The notes beneath the pieces are model-generated. The model was given only the letters and a program-made list of their open reading frames with translations, was not told where the DNA came from and did not search any database. Below, in pieces: positions 51,878 through 60,480 of a stretch of DNA of 64,000 nucleotides. The number at the start of each line of letters is the position of its first letter. Position 1 is the first letter of the stretch. The position numbers and the translations under genes were made by a program. This stretch comes from SCTM01 sp965279655 (GTDB lineage Bacteria > Pseudomonadota > Alphaproteobacteria > Rhodospirillales > Rhodospirillaceae): positions 3,596,001-3,660,000 of the forward strand of contig OZ257255.1 of NCBI GenBank assembly GCA_965279655.1, read 5' to 3'.

Positions 51878-52656
51878 ACTCCTTCTCACCGGAATGGTTG
51901 GCGCTACGCGAGCCCGCCGATCTCGCGGCGCGCAATCCCGGCGTCCTGGATGCCTGCGCGCGCGCGTTCGCACATCGGGAGGCATTGACGATTTGCGATC
52001 TCGGTGCGGGCAGTGGCGCGTCGCTGCGTGCTTTCACGCGTATGCTCCCCGCCCATCAGCATTGGACCTTGGTTGATCACGACGCCGCCAATCTCGCGGC
52101 CGTGCATTTTTCCGGGGATAACTCGCGCGTGACCTACCGCGTGACCGTTCAAGACTTCGCAAAGCAACCCGGCTGCTGGTCTGCCCAAACTGGACTGGTC
52201 ACCGCATCGGCGCTCCTGGATCTGACGTCGGCAGATTGGATCGCGCGCTTCGTCGCGGCCCTCACGGCGGATAGGGTGGCTATGTTGGCGACGTTGAGTT
52301 TCGATGGCGTCATTGTTGCAGATCCTGCACATTCCCTTGATGCCGTCGTGGCGACTGCGTTCCGCATCCACCAGACCAGCGACAAGGGCTTTGGTCCTGC
52401 GGCAGGACCGGCGGCCGCCGGCATACTGGCACAAAGTCTGCAAGACACTGGCTATGACGTCACGGCCGGTGATAGCCCCTGGAAGATCGACCGCACGGCG
52501 CCAGCGCTTCTGCGCCAGATACTTGAAGGCATCGCAGCGGCCGTGCGCGAGACCGGCTTGGTTCCCCAAGTGGATGAATGGCTGCGAGACCGGTTAGCCA
52601 ACGTACGCGTCGTTACCATCGGACACCGCGACATATTCGCGCGACCCCGCCTTTAG
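51874..52656 (+). CDS. Class I SAM-dependent methyltransferase
   Basis: A 260-residue soluble protein with methyltransferase motif I TICDLGAGSGASL, an acidic end of strand two in LVDHDAANL, and ASALLDL in the motif IV position. The substrate is unknown. ATG 51874 overlaps the stop of the decayed frame upstream; the frame continues upstream but with Arg-rich non-conserved content. It ends 4 bp inside the convergent cytochrome b561 fragment. It seems intact even though its neighbours on both sides are damaged. Confidence 0.82.
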   Translation: MNSFSPEWLALREPADLAARNPGVLDACARAFAHREALTICDLGAGSGASLRAFTRMLPAHQHWTLVDHDAANLAAVHFSGDNSRVTYRVTVQDFAKQPGCWSAQTGLVTASALLDLTSADWIARFVAALTADRVAMLATLSFDGVIVADPAHSLDAVVATAFRIHQTSDKGFGPAAGPAAAGILAQSLQDTGYDVTAGDSPWKIDRTAPALLRQILEGIAAAVRETGLVPQVDEWLRDRLANVRVVTIGHRDIFARPRL

Positions 52657-52961
52657 CGCGGGCGCACCATCGGCAACATACGGCGCAGCGTAGCGTCCTT
52701 GCGGATGAAATGATGATGTAGCGCCGCGGCCGTATGCAGCAGCACGAACGCCACCAGAGTCAGCGCCAAAATCATGTGAGTCGGCAAAAGCAATTCTGCG
52801 AACTCGCGATTCTTGTCCAGAAGCGGGGGCAATTCGAACAGGTCGAACACCTTTATCGGCGCGCCAAACGCCGAGGTTCCAGCCCAGCCGAATAGCGGCA
52901 CGGTAAACAGCAACACATACATCGCGTGGTGCGTGAACCTAGCGGCGCGCATCTTGCGCAA
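52653..52961 (-). pseudogene. Cytochrome b561 fragment, 5'-truncated
   Basis: 102 codons corresponding to the C-terminal half of a di-haem cytochrome b561: THHAMYVLLFTVPLFGWAG, then LLPTHMILALTLVAFVLLHTAAALHHHF, including conserved His ligands. Family members are about 175-190 residues and begin with an HW-containing first helix that is missing here. The upstream sequence in frame does not resemble b561. It is probably a broken gene that once worked with the small cytochrome c at 53260. Confidence 0.75.
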
Positions 52962-53259
52962 TGGCAGCTCAAATCCCCTACGTCGCGGTAATTTACACTC
53001 TGCAGGGCCTCGGAGTGGCCCGGCCGGGTGTGGCTACCGATGATGCTGACACCATTTTTCAAACCGAGGAGCTTATCGCCACCCTTAGCGGCTCGACAGA
53101 CGACGACCTATGGCAACATGGATTTAAGGTCGCCTTTTACCGCGCGCCCACTGTGCCGATTGTGACGTGCTGATCGAGGCAGGGTAGGCGCTGGCGACGG
53201 CACTGCAGGAAGTGAAGGCGGATGGGCTGTTTACGCCGCTGAGCGCAGCTGACGCGGCG

Positions 53260-53610
53260 CTAGAGCGGATCTGACCGCGAGGCCTTCAAGCTCATGATGT
53301 AGGCGATGACATTGCGCCGATCCCTCGGTGCAAGCATCAAGTTCGGCATGTTCACGTGCGGTGTCTGAAGGAAGGCATTCAGCGAAAATGCTGTGGTCTC
53401 ACGGTCGTTGGCGATACCGCTGAAGTCTGGACCGCCGACGAGCGCTGGAACTTTTTGACTCCGCGGACCGATCTTATGGCACTCGATGCAGTTGGCTTGC
53501 GCGAAGCGCCGCCCGTCCGCAGCGTTTCCCTTCTCGCCCGGATCGGCGGCAACCGCGACATTGCACATCGATGCCAAGACGATGGCGGCAAGTAGTGCAA
53601 GGTTCGGCAT
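53260..53610 (-). CDS. Small class I cytochrome c
   Basis: A 116-residue periplasmic electron carrier with signal peptide (MPNLALLAAIVLASMCNVAVAA), haem attachment C41-IEC-H45, and an axial Met in the HVNMPNLML region, followed by the closing helix NVIAYIMSL. It looks intact. Lying near a b561 remnant within the repeat-bounded segment, it is probably a survivor of a small electron-transfer operon. The roughly 300 bp between it and the b561 fragment contain no gene I can support. Confidence 0.85.
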   Translation of the reverse strand: MPNLALLAAIVLASMCNVAVAADPGEKGNAADGRRFAQANCIECHKIGPRSQKVPALVGGPDFSGIANDRETTAFSLNAFLQTPHVNMPNLMLAPRDRRNVIAYIMSLKASRSDPL

Positions 53611-54058
53611 GCGGTGTTTCCTCGCTTGAGCTGATCGAGCTTACGCCCCATCGAACGGCGCGAAGGCAATATGTAGCGCTGGACAGAACGCGCCACCTTG
53701 ACCGAGGTCAACGCGTCGATGCCGCAGGTGATGTGGGCGCTGGTGAAGGTAGTTAAATCCTGCGAGTAGAACTCCAGGCGCGGCACTTTCACGTATCGCG
53801 CCACCGGAATACGGAGCGCAATTGCAGAAACGGTCGAGAGAAAGGCTATGCCCAAATAAGGGACGGCTAGCGCCTTAGAACCACACTCGGCGGTTGGTTG
53901 TACGGCTCATGAAATAGGCCTACCGATAACTGGCTTCCTAAGAATCGAAAGCATAGACGTTTTCTCAGCGGAAAGCCTTGCCCTGAGGAGCAGCCTGCGT
54001 TGCGTTTTGCAAGGGATGCCCCCGCACTCCTTGAGCAGAATGTACAAGGACTTGAGCC
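53611..54058. other. Gap without supported gene
   Basis: These 448 bp between the cytochrome c gene and the phasin gene contain short open frames on both strands, none with a family resemblance, good ribosome site or convincing length. Its 3' end must hold the phasin promoter and the AAGGA ribosome site at 54046-54050. Confidence 0.5.
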
Positions 54059-54433
54059 ATGGCCGAAGAAACCATTCCCAACCTCGCCGCTAGTGATTCA
54101 ACGCTCATCGAGGCTTGCGTGCAAACCAATCTGGCAGCCATGCAGGGCTATGAGCGGCTAAGCCAATACTTCTTTGAGTCAGTGCGAAAGAACTTCGAAC
54201 TCGCAATCGAAACAAACAAGCGACTTTCTGGCGTACGCACTCTTGCCGAGTTGGCCGACTTGCAGGGTAAATTATCGCAGGAATTTCTTGATACGGTTTC
54301 GCAACGCAGCAAGGCGGCCTCGGACCTGGGCACAACTATTGTGCGCGATGCAACGTCTCCGGTCGAAGCGCATGCCAATGGCAGCTTAGCTGCGACGGCA
54401 GTTCGCCGGACTCCTGACGCGAAAGCTGCTTAA
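54059..54433 (+). CDS. Phasin-family protein
   Basis: A 124-residue, largely helical, Ala-rich protein. The core ACVQTNLAAMQGYERLSQYF, then LAELADLQGKLSQEFLDTVSQRS, fits the phasin family, which coats polyhydroxyalkanoate granules and influences their size and number. AAGGA lies eight bases before ATG. It is a single-gene unit with its own terminator. No PHA synthase is in the window. Confidence 0.85.
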   Translation: MAEETIPNLAASDSTLIEACVQTNLAAMQGYERLSQYFFESVRKNFELAIETNKRLSGVRTLAELADLQGKLSQEFLDTVSQRSKAASDLGTTIVRDATSPVEAHANGSLAATAVRRTPDAKAA

Positions 54434-54439
54434 CGCCGA

Positions 54440-54461
54440 ACGCTCCCTTCAAAGGGAGCGT
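54440..54461. terminator. Hairpin after phasin gene
   Basis: A 9-bp stem, ACGCTCCCT with AGGGAGCGT, and a TCAA loop, starting 6 bp after the phasin stop. It has little T tract and is probably the first of two stacked terminator hairpins. Confidence 0.65.
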
Positions 54462-54466
54462 ATTGG

Positions 54467-54503
54467 GAGCCCGGTTGATCGGATTCAGCCGGGCTCTTTC
54501 GTT
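54467..54503 (+). terminator. Intrinsic terminator after phasin gene
   Basis: An 8-bp stem, GAGCCCGG with CCGGGCTC, followed by TTTCGTT, immediately after the first hairpin. Confidence 0.75.
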
Positions 54504-54868
54504 ACTCGTGTGGCCGGATATGTTGCGCAGCCATCGTCCCGCTCTCTCGCACCCTCGCGCGACATCCCTCGCGGTATCATGATTCGGTTATCCGTGGGGC
54601 GCGTCGGGCTTTCGGCGTTCGCTTCTGGCGTTCGCGCCAAATCGCCACAGGAACCGCGATTGCAAGCGCGCACGCCATTCCGGGCAATACCCCGCTAAGT
54701 CTCCACACACGCGGCGCGAAGGATAAGCACCGAAGGGGGCCTGTCAGCCGTAGGGCCGCCAGACCGTCCACCCAACGCCGATGTACCCCGAGGGATGGGT
54801 ACAAAGATGGGTAACGCTGCCGATGAATATCCTAAACTATTGAAATATAAATCGAATTACCCCAGTAA
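54504..54868. other. Gap without supported gene
   Basis: These 365 bp contain no convincing gene. The last 50 bases are AT-richer than the surroundings (for example AATATCC and TTGAAATATAAATCG), which would fit the edge of an inserted segment. Repeat copy B follows. Confidence 0.5.
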
Positions 54869-55068
54869 TGGCGGTGTGCGCAGTCGGGATGTCACCAAGC
54901 TGCGGCTTTGAGGGGCAATTTCCCTGATATCAGGGAAAATACTGGGAAAAACTGCCCGATCCCCTGAGACGCGCCCCCTGATTCGGCGGATTTCTGTCGG
55001 CATCTCCGCGACTTGGCCGGTCTCAGGGTAGGACGCGCTGTCTCCCGAAACAGGGAATTATCAGGGAA
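54869..55068. repeat. Direct repeat copy B flanking the decayed mobile segment
   Basis: A 200-bp counterpart of 50881-51068, in the same orientation, sharing the starting TGGCGGTG, GCTGCGGCTTTG, TTCCCTGATA-CAGGG and the terminal GGGAATTATCAGGGAA. The centre is more diverged than the ends and carries an extra ACTGGGAAAAACTG block. Confidence 0.78.
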
Positions 55069-55108
55069 TGGGGTCCGCGATCGCCCAGCTGCGAGGAGCG
55101 CCTGCGTC

Positions 55109-57001
55109 TCACGAGCCGATGACACCGCCGTCGTTCTTGGTGATAACCACGATCGCGGGCCGGGGCGGCATGTCGGGCTCGAAGTCCGGCCACCGCGTCG
55201 CCGGGTCGTCGAAGGTGGAGACGCGTTCAAACCCCGGCAGACTTTTCGCGCCCTCGAATGCAGGATGCTGCACGGATACAAACAGCGTGCGTCCATCGGG
55301 TGTGAATCGCGGTCCCGTCAGTTCCGCGCCGACCGGACAGCGAAAGAAGCCCCGGCCGCGCCCACGGCCCGCACCATCGGTTCCGAGCGCCCAGAGACCA
55401 TCGCAGCGACCCGTGGTGCCCGGCGTATTTCCGTCGGTCGCCACCCAGAGCCGGCCGCCGCTATCAATGGCAAGGTTATCGGGGTTGGCGAACCATCCGT
55501 TGGCGGTTGTCCCCGTTCCCCAGCGCGCACCGACCGCTGCGTCGTTCGGTGGGCCGCAGAGCACAAGAACGTCCCACTTGAAGCTCGCGGCCGCGTGATC
55601 CTCACCCGGCGGCGTGAGTTCAAGGATATGACCAGAGGCATTGTTCGCGCGCGGATTGGCGGGATCGATCCGCTCCTGGGTCCGATCTGGATTGAGCGTG
55701 AAACTGGCGTAGAGCCGCCTAGTCTTTGTGCTGTAGACGATGCCCTCCGGCCGATCCATGGGTGTGGCGCCGACGGCCTCAGCGGCAAACCGGCAATCGA
55801 TCACGACATCGCCTTGGTTATGGAAGCCGTTCTCGGGAACCAGCTTGCCCGTGCCGAAGACGAGCGGCAGCCAATGCAATGTGCCGTCCGCATCGAAGCG
55901 CGCCACGGAGAGCACGCCATCGTCCAACAGATCGCGGTTGGCAGCGGCATCGCTTTGATTGAACGGGCGCGCCGTCACGAACCGATAGACATACTCGAAG
56001 CGCGTATCGTCGGCTGAGTACACAACGATACGACCATCCTTATTGACGATGCACTCCGCGCCTTCGTGGCAGAAGCGCCCAAGGGCCGTTCGCTTTACGG
56101 GGACGGACTTGGGGTCGTAAGGATCCACTTCGACGATCCAGCCGAACCGATGGGGTTCGTTAGGTTCGCGCTCCACGTTGAACCGGTCTTCGACATAACC
56201 CCAGCCGCGGGCAGCCGACGGGACGCCGTAACGGCGATACTTAGCGACGTCAGGCCGGCGCGAGAGATCGCCCGAAAAGTAGTAGTGCACATTCTCTTCG
56301 GCGGTCAGGTAGGTGCCCCAAGGGGTCATACCGCCCGAGCAGTTGCCGAGCGTGCCGATGACGGTGCGGCCTTGCGGATCGGCTGACGTACGCAGACGCT
56401 CGTGACCGGCGGCAGGGCCCGAAATATTAAACACGTCGCCCAGCGGTGTGATGCGGCGGGCGTACTGGCTGTCGGCGATGACGCGCCAACCGCCTTCCGA
56501 TTTCTTCACCTCGACAACGGAAAGGCCGTGGGCCGATTTCTCGAGTTCGAGACATGCCGCGGGTGCAAGCGCATTGGGATCGGGAAACATGAGCACCGCG
56601 ACGGTATCCTCGTGGTTGACGCCGAGAAGACCGTGATCCGATGCGGCACTGCCGCGGGGAAGCGGAAAGAACCCGATAAAGTCATTGTTGTAGCCGAACT
56701 GTTTTGATTGACCTTCCGGAGTCTGCGCCTGCGGATCGAAGGGCGGCGCACCCGGCACGACCGGATCGCCCCAGCGGATCAAGACGTCGGCGGCGTAGCC
56801 CGGCGCGACATGGTGTTTGTCGTCGAAGCCCGCGGCGATTTCCTGAAATGCGAATCCTTCGGCGTTGTCCGCGCACCCCGGCAGCATCGGCGCGACGCCC
56901 GCGGCACCGGCCAACTTGAGCAGCGCGCGTCTGTTGAGACGCTCAGTAATGAGGTCCGTGAGCGGAGATGAGCGAGAGAGGTCGTGGGGATTGGTTGTCA
57001 T
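55109..57001 (-). CDS. Tat-exported PhoX-family (DUF839) phosphatase-like protein
   Basis: A 630-residue protein with a Tat-type leader (LNRRALLKLAGAAGVAPML, followed by a GC motif). The mature part resembles PhoX: RWGDPVVPGAPPFDP, GLLGVNHEDT, NCSGGMTPWGTYLTAEENVH, and a C-terminal RPEGIVYSTKTRRLYASFT region. PhoX enzymes are calcium/iron-dependent alkaline phosphatases that release phosphate from organic esters outside the cytoplasm. Proximity to a Na+/phosphate symporter and a PhnF-like regulator supports a role in phosphorus scavenging. The ribosome site is weak. Confidence 0.87.
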   Translation of the reverse strand: MTTNPHDLSRSSPLTDLITERLNRRALLKLAGAAGVAPMLPGCADNAEGFAFQEIAAGFDDKHHVAPGYAADVLIRWGDPVVPGAPPFDPQAQTPEGQSKQFGYNNDFIGFFPLPRGSAASDHGLLGVNHEDTVAVLMFPDPNALAPAACLELEKSAHGLSVVEVKKSEGGWRVIADSQYARRITPLGDVFNISGPAAGHERLRTSADPQGRTVIGTLGNCSGGMTPWGTYLTAEENVHYYFSGDLSRRPDVAKYRRYGVPSAARGWGYVEDRFNVEREPNEPHRFGWIVEVDPYDPKSVPVKRTALGRFCHEGAECIVNKDGRIVVYSADDTRFEYVYRFVTARPFNQSDAAANRDLLDDGVLSVARFDADGTLHWLPLVFGTGKLVPENGFHNQGDVVIDCRFAAEAVGATPMDRPEGIVYSTKTRRLYASFTLNPDRTQERIDPANPRANNASGHILELTPPGEDHAAASFKWDVLVLCGPPNDAAVGARWGTGTTANGWFANPDNLAIDSGGRLWVATDGNTPGTTGRCDGLWALGTDGAGRGRGRGFFRCPVGAELTGPRFTPDGRTLFVSVQHPAFEGAKSLPGFERVSTFDDPATRWPDFEPDMPPRPAIVVITKNDGGVIGS

Positions 57002-57339
57002 TCTGCTTCGATATCAGCGCAATTCCGACCGTGGACGCTAGACGCAACACCGGTTAGCCGGAATGACACTTACGTGACTATTCGGACTTTGATCGCTCAC
57101 ATGGGCCCTATTCCGGGCCATGAGCGGCAGCAATATGGGGCTGATCGTCCCGTGGGCACGAACGCCCGGCGCTGACGCAGGCGGCCGACAATCGTGTCCT
57201 TCATCGGCGCGAAGGGCTCTCTGACCCCGTCGCGGATGGCGATGACTTTGGGGTGCCCGGCCTTACCGTGACACCCGGCGGCGGAACTTTGAACGACGCC
57301 ATTGACAGGAATGGCAGCGCCAATCCCGAACACGCCGTA
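57002..57339. other. Gap containing a short element shared with 50.8 kb
   Basis: 338 bp between the PhoX-like gene and the broken GNAT gene. A 17-base word, GTGGGCACGAACGCCCG, at 57152-57168 recurs at 50821-50837. A 78-codon minus-strand frame exists here but has a low-complexity composition and I do not support it as a gene. Confidence 0.45.
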
Positions 57340-57843
57340 TCAGGACAGCCGAAGCCTGTAAAATCGGGTGTCCACTTTCATGCGAGGAAACGCGTCCGGT
57401 AAGTCGGACAGTTCCACCAGTTCAAAGCCGTTTTTCTCATAGAACTTGTGCGCGGCCAGAAATTTGTCCGTGGTCCCGAGCCAAATTTCGCACAGGCTCT
57501 ACTTCCTTGCGTGCTCCAGCAGCGTTCTGAGCAACAGTGACGCCACGCCTTTCTGTGCGCCGCGGTGGTTGCGGGAAACGAACATCTTCCTCAACGCCGC
57601 CGCGCCATCACGGATGTCCAGCAAGGCAATCGTGCCAACGACTTCGCCATCAGCGATCGCCAGCCAAAACTCTCCCGTGCCCTTCTGGTAGTACCCTTTG
57701 ATATCTTGAAGGTCGGGCTGATCGGCGTAGGAGATCGCGATCCCGAATTCCTCCTGTTGAATGGGTACGATGACCCGGGCCACGCCGTCCACGAACTCCG
57801 GCGAGAACGTCCTGATCTCACATCCCTCACGTGGCAAGGACAC
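57340..57843 (-). pseudogene. GNAT acetyltransferase interrupted by one in-frame stop
   Basis: A 168-codon frame encoding a GNAT N-acetyltransferase: FWLAIADGEVVGTIAL, ALRKMFVSRNHRGAQKGVAS, LLLRTLLEHARK. A TAG at 57501-57499 follows, and then in the same frame EIWLGTTDKFLAAHKFYEKN and a terminal RFYRLRLS. Everything but that codon is intact. The start is GTG 57843 with AGGAG six bases upstream, overlapping the symporter gene by 17 bp, so translation was coupled to it. Without the stop it would be a normal-length enzyme. Either a recent nonsense mutation, readthrough or a sequence error. Confidence 0.85.
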
Positions 57844-59533
57844 GGATATCTCCTGTGGCGTTGTGCATCGACCCGCCGTCGAGCACCGGGTATGCCACCG
57901 AACACACGTGCGAGTGAATGCGGCGCAAGTCGCGGATGATGTCGAGATGGAGCGAACTGGTTTCGATGCTCTCCAGCCGGCCTTGGCGCAGTCGATCAAG
58001 GTGACTTTCAGCTGCCGCCGTCTCGGCGAGCCGCAGTTCCTGTTTGCCTCGCACGAGACGTCGCGCGACCCCGACGTCGGACGACATGAAGACACCGTAG
58101 GCGAGTTTGAGGGTTTCCAGCACGCGGCGATGGAAGGCCTCGATCTCCGCCGCGCCTTCCTTTGAGAATTGAAGCTTGCGCTTGATCTTTTTCGCCGCCA
58201 ATTCCATCAGGCTTTTGTCGATGATATCGCCGATGTGTTCGAGGTTGATGCTGAAGGCCAGTACTTCCATGGCGCGTCGGGAGTCGTGCGGATCGAGTGT
58301 CTGCCGCGTAACTTGGGTGATGTAGAGCTTGATGGCCTCGTCGAGACGATCAACGGCGTTGTCCATGCGCGAGATTGCCGATACGAGCTTGCGGTCGTTC
58401 GTCATCAGCGCCGTCATACTGTCGCGGAGCATCGCTTCCACAATATCAGCCGCATGAAGCGCTTCACGCGATGCGCAGGCGATGGCCACACTCGGCGTGG
58501 CGAGGGCTGTGGGATCGAGGTAGGCGACGGCATAGGGATCCGCGGGGCGCGCCGTATCCGGCATCGCGCGCTTGAGAAATGCCGCGAGCGGGCCCAGAAG
58601 CGGCAAGAAGATAATCGCGAGCGCCATATTGAAGAATACATGAAACGCAGCTGCCAGCTTGGCCAGATCAGGCTGGAGGCGCGCGGCTTCGACAGTAAGC
58701 GGTTCAATCACCGCGACCGTCATGAGGACGCCGAGCGCGCGATTGAGAAGATTGCCGACAGGAAGGCGCCGCGCGACGGGTTCGCTTCCGCTTGATTCCA
58801 GCAATGGGTTAATCGCGCTGCCCAAGTTTGCGCCGGCGATCAGGGCGAGGACCGCCGCGGGCGCCAGCAGATGCACGGCGGCGAATGACATGATGAGGAG
58901 CACGACGGCAACGCTGGAGTGCGCAAGCCAGCTAAGCAGGGCCGCGACAATCACGCACAGGATTGGATTCTGGTTGATGGTCTCCAGCAGCATGGGAACC
59001 ATCGGGGCTTGACTGAGGGGCACAAGCGCGCCCATCAACAGACGCAATGACAGCAAGACCAAGCCCAGCCCAATCGCGGCGCGGCCGAGGTCGCGGGTGC
59101 GCGTCTTCCCGCTTTTCTTGAAGGCGAGCACGCCTGCGGCGACAAGCACGGGCGCGACCGCGGCGATGTCGAAGGACAGGATCTGGACGATCACGGTGGT
59201 GCCAACGTTCGCGCCGAGAACGATCGCCAGGGCCGGGACCAGGGCGATGAGGCCGCGCCCCGCCAAGGCAGTCGTCAGTAGGGCCGTGGCCGTGCTGCTT
59301 TGGAGCAAGGCCGTGACCGTGACGCCGGCGAGGAATCCCTTGAGCCGGCTGCCCAGCGCCGTGCCGAGCAGACGGCGCACGTCGGCACCAAAGCCCCGCA
59401 TGATGCCGCTTTGGACCATATGCAGGCCCCAGAGCAGCAGCGCGACGCCGCCGATCAGGTCGAAGGGACTAAGGCTGAGACGGTCCAGGACAGGGACCTC
59501 CGTCGCGCGGACGGCCCGGAAGGCCGTTTCCAA
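57827..59533 (-). CDS. Na+/phosphate symporter (NptA/PhoU-tail family)
   Basis: A 568-residue membrane protein. The duplicated Na/Pi-cotransporter repeats are recognised by TALLQSSTATALLTT and by SWLAHSSVAVVLLIMSFA, with several hydrophobic helices up to about residue 330. The C-terminal third (about 350-550) is a helical PhoU-like domain (LSFSINLEHIGDIIDKSLMEL-type helices). It should move phosphate with sodium, possibly outward as well as inward. The start is a TTG at 59533 with no clear ribosome site and is uncertain. A GTTCTA-N6-TAGAAC dyad lies 26 bp upstream. Confidence 0.88.
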   Translation of the reverse strand: METAFRAVRATEVPVLDRLSLSPFDLIGGVALLLWGLHMVQSGIMRGFGADVRRLLGTALGSRLKGFLAGVTVTALLQSSTATALLTTALAGRGLIALVPALAIVLGANVGTTVIVQILSFDIAAVAPVLVAAGVLAFKKSGKTRTRDLGRAAIGLGLVLLSLRLLMGALVPLSQAPMVPMLLETINQNPILCVIVAALLSWLAHSSVAVVLLIMSFAAVHLLAPAAVLALIAGANLGSAINPLLESSGSEPVARRLPVGNLLNRALGVLMTVAVIEPLTVEAARLQPDLAKLAAAFHVFFNMALAIIFLPLLGPLAAFLKRAMPDTARPADPYAVAYLDPTALATPSVAIACASREALHAADIVEAMLRDSMTALMTNDRKLVSAISRMDNAVDRLDEAIKLYITQVTRQTLDPHDSRRAMEVLAFSINLEHIGDIIDKSLMELAAKKIKRKLQFSKEGAAEIEAFHRRVLETLKLAYGVFMSSDVGVARRLVRGKQELRLAETAAAESHLDRLRQGRLESIETSSLHLDIIRDLRRIHSHVCSVAYPVLDGGSMHNATGDIRVLAT

Positions 59534-59558
59534 TTCACGCCATAGCGTAGGCCGTTAA

Positions 59559-59576
59559 GTTCTATGCGTCTAGAAC
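59559..59576. promoter_or_regulatory. Candidate GntR/PhnF-type operator upstream of the symporter
   Basis: The dyad GTTCTA-TGCGTC-TAGAAC lies between the symporter start and the gntR stop. It matches the site at 60410-60427 in 15 of 18 positions, which suggests one shared regulator. Confidence 0.6.
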
Positions 59577-59587
59577 AAATACTGTCC

Positions 59588-60322
59588 TTATAAGTCGACC
59601 ACCAGGGTCACCCGGCCGGCGCTGTAGCACGTTTCGGCATAGGCGATCGGACGGTCCTTTGCGTCGACCTGCGTGACCTCGGTGACGAGCACGTGGCCGC
59701 TCGGCGGCATCATCAGGCGCACCGCCTCTTCACGCCGCGGCGGACGCGAACGGATGCGAATGGTCTTGCGCCGAAAGTCGGTAACGCCGACGGATTTGAA
59801 GACTTCGGTGAACGAGAAGTTTTCCGTGGGTGTCTTCATGAAAGACTCGAACACGTCGGCGATGCCCGGCAATCGCTTCATCGGAAAATAATTGTAGTTG
59901 TAGTTCACGGGAATGCCGTCGGCCTCGCCGAGGAGCGTGACAAAAAGCACCGGCGCGTTTTCGGGCAACTTCAGAGCCGTCGCAACTTCAGCCGGGGCGC
60001 GGATTTCCTGCACGCCGAGCAACTTCCGGCTGGGAGTCCGATGGCTCTCGCGCAGGTTCTGCTCGAACCAGCTGCGCGCGCCCAAGCGCAACTCCAGCGG
60101 ATTGACCACGGCATAGGTGCCGCGTCCGCGCTCCATGCGAACAAGCCCGATGGATTCGAGATGTGAAATTGCTTTTAAGATTGTGTGACGGTTTACGGAA
60201 AACCGACTGGCCAGCGCCTCACTGGAAGGCAACCGCTCATCCGTGGCGAGAACACCATTCTCGATCTCAGTGGCCAGCGCCTCGCCGACCTGTCGCCACA
60301 GGCTAATTCCTGCCTTCTCCAT
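59588..60322 (-). CDS. GntR-family regulator with UTRA domain, PhnF-like
   Basis: A 244-residue regulator of the HutC/PhnF subfamily. The winged helix is LATEIENGVLATDERLPSSE, followed by ASRFSVNRHTILKAISHLES. The wing is RMERGRGTYAV, and the UTRA effector domain covers about 95-240, closing with IAYAETCYSAGRVTLVVDL. PhnF-type proteins sense phosphate, phosphonates or amines. It is divergent from the aminotransferase gene and upstream of the Na+/phosphate symporter gene. Three copies of one motif around it suggest it binds both gaps and regulates itself. Confidence 0.9.
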   Translation of the reverse strand: MEKAGISLWRQVGEALATEIENGVLATDERLPSSEALASRFSVNRHTILKAISHLESIGLVRMERGRGTYAVVNPLELRLGARSWFEQNLRESHRTPSRKLLGVQEIRAPAEVATALKLPENAPVLFVTLLGEADGIPVNYNYNYFPMKRLPGIADVFESFMKTPTENFSFTEVFKSVGVTDFRRKTIRIRSRPPRREEAVRLMMPPSGHVLVTEVTQVDAKDRPIAYAETCYSAGRVTLVVDL

Positions 60323-60382
60323 CCCAGCCCTTGACCCCTCGCTCTATGCACGAAAATCGCCAGATTATTATAGACGGCTTTG

Positions 60383-60427
60383 GGGTTATGGGTATAGAAC
60401 GACGCCTAGGCACTATGCTTCTAGAAC
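60383..60427. promoter_or_regulatory. Two candidate GntR/PhnF-type operators in the divergent gap
   Basis: GCACTATGCTTCTAGAAC at 60410-60427 and GGGTTATGGGTATAGAAC at 60383-60400 match the symporter-side dyad (59559) at 15 and 13 of 18 positions. They lie between the divergent gntR (start 60322) and aminotransferase (start 60481) genes, where an autoregulatory operator is expected. Confidence 0.58.
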
Positions 60428-60480
60428 CAAATGGCCTGGACATGCGATGCGAGGGTCGTGTTCTGGGGTGAACAGGAACT

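Noticed and set aside
52961..53173. 70-codon plus-strand frame after the b561 fragment
   Set aside because: It looks somewhat protein-like at its end but is interrupted by a stop just downstream, has no start signal and matches no family.
57097..57333. 78-codon minus-strand frame with RQRRAFVPTGRSAPYCC
   Set aside because: The composition looks like a translated repeat or mobile-element remnant, not a conserved protein, and the shared 17-base word lies inside it.
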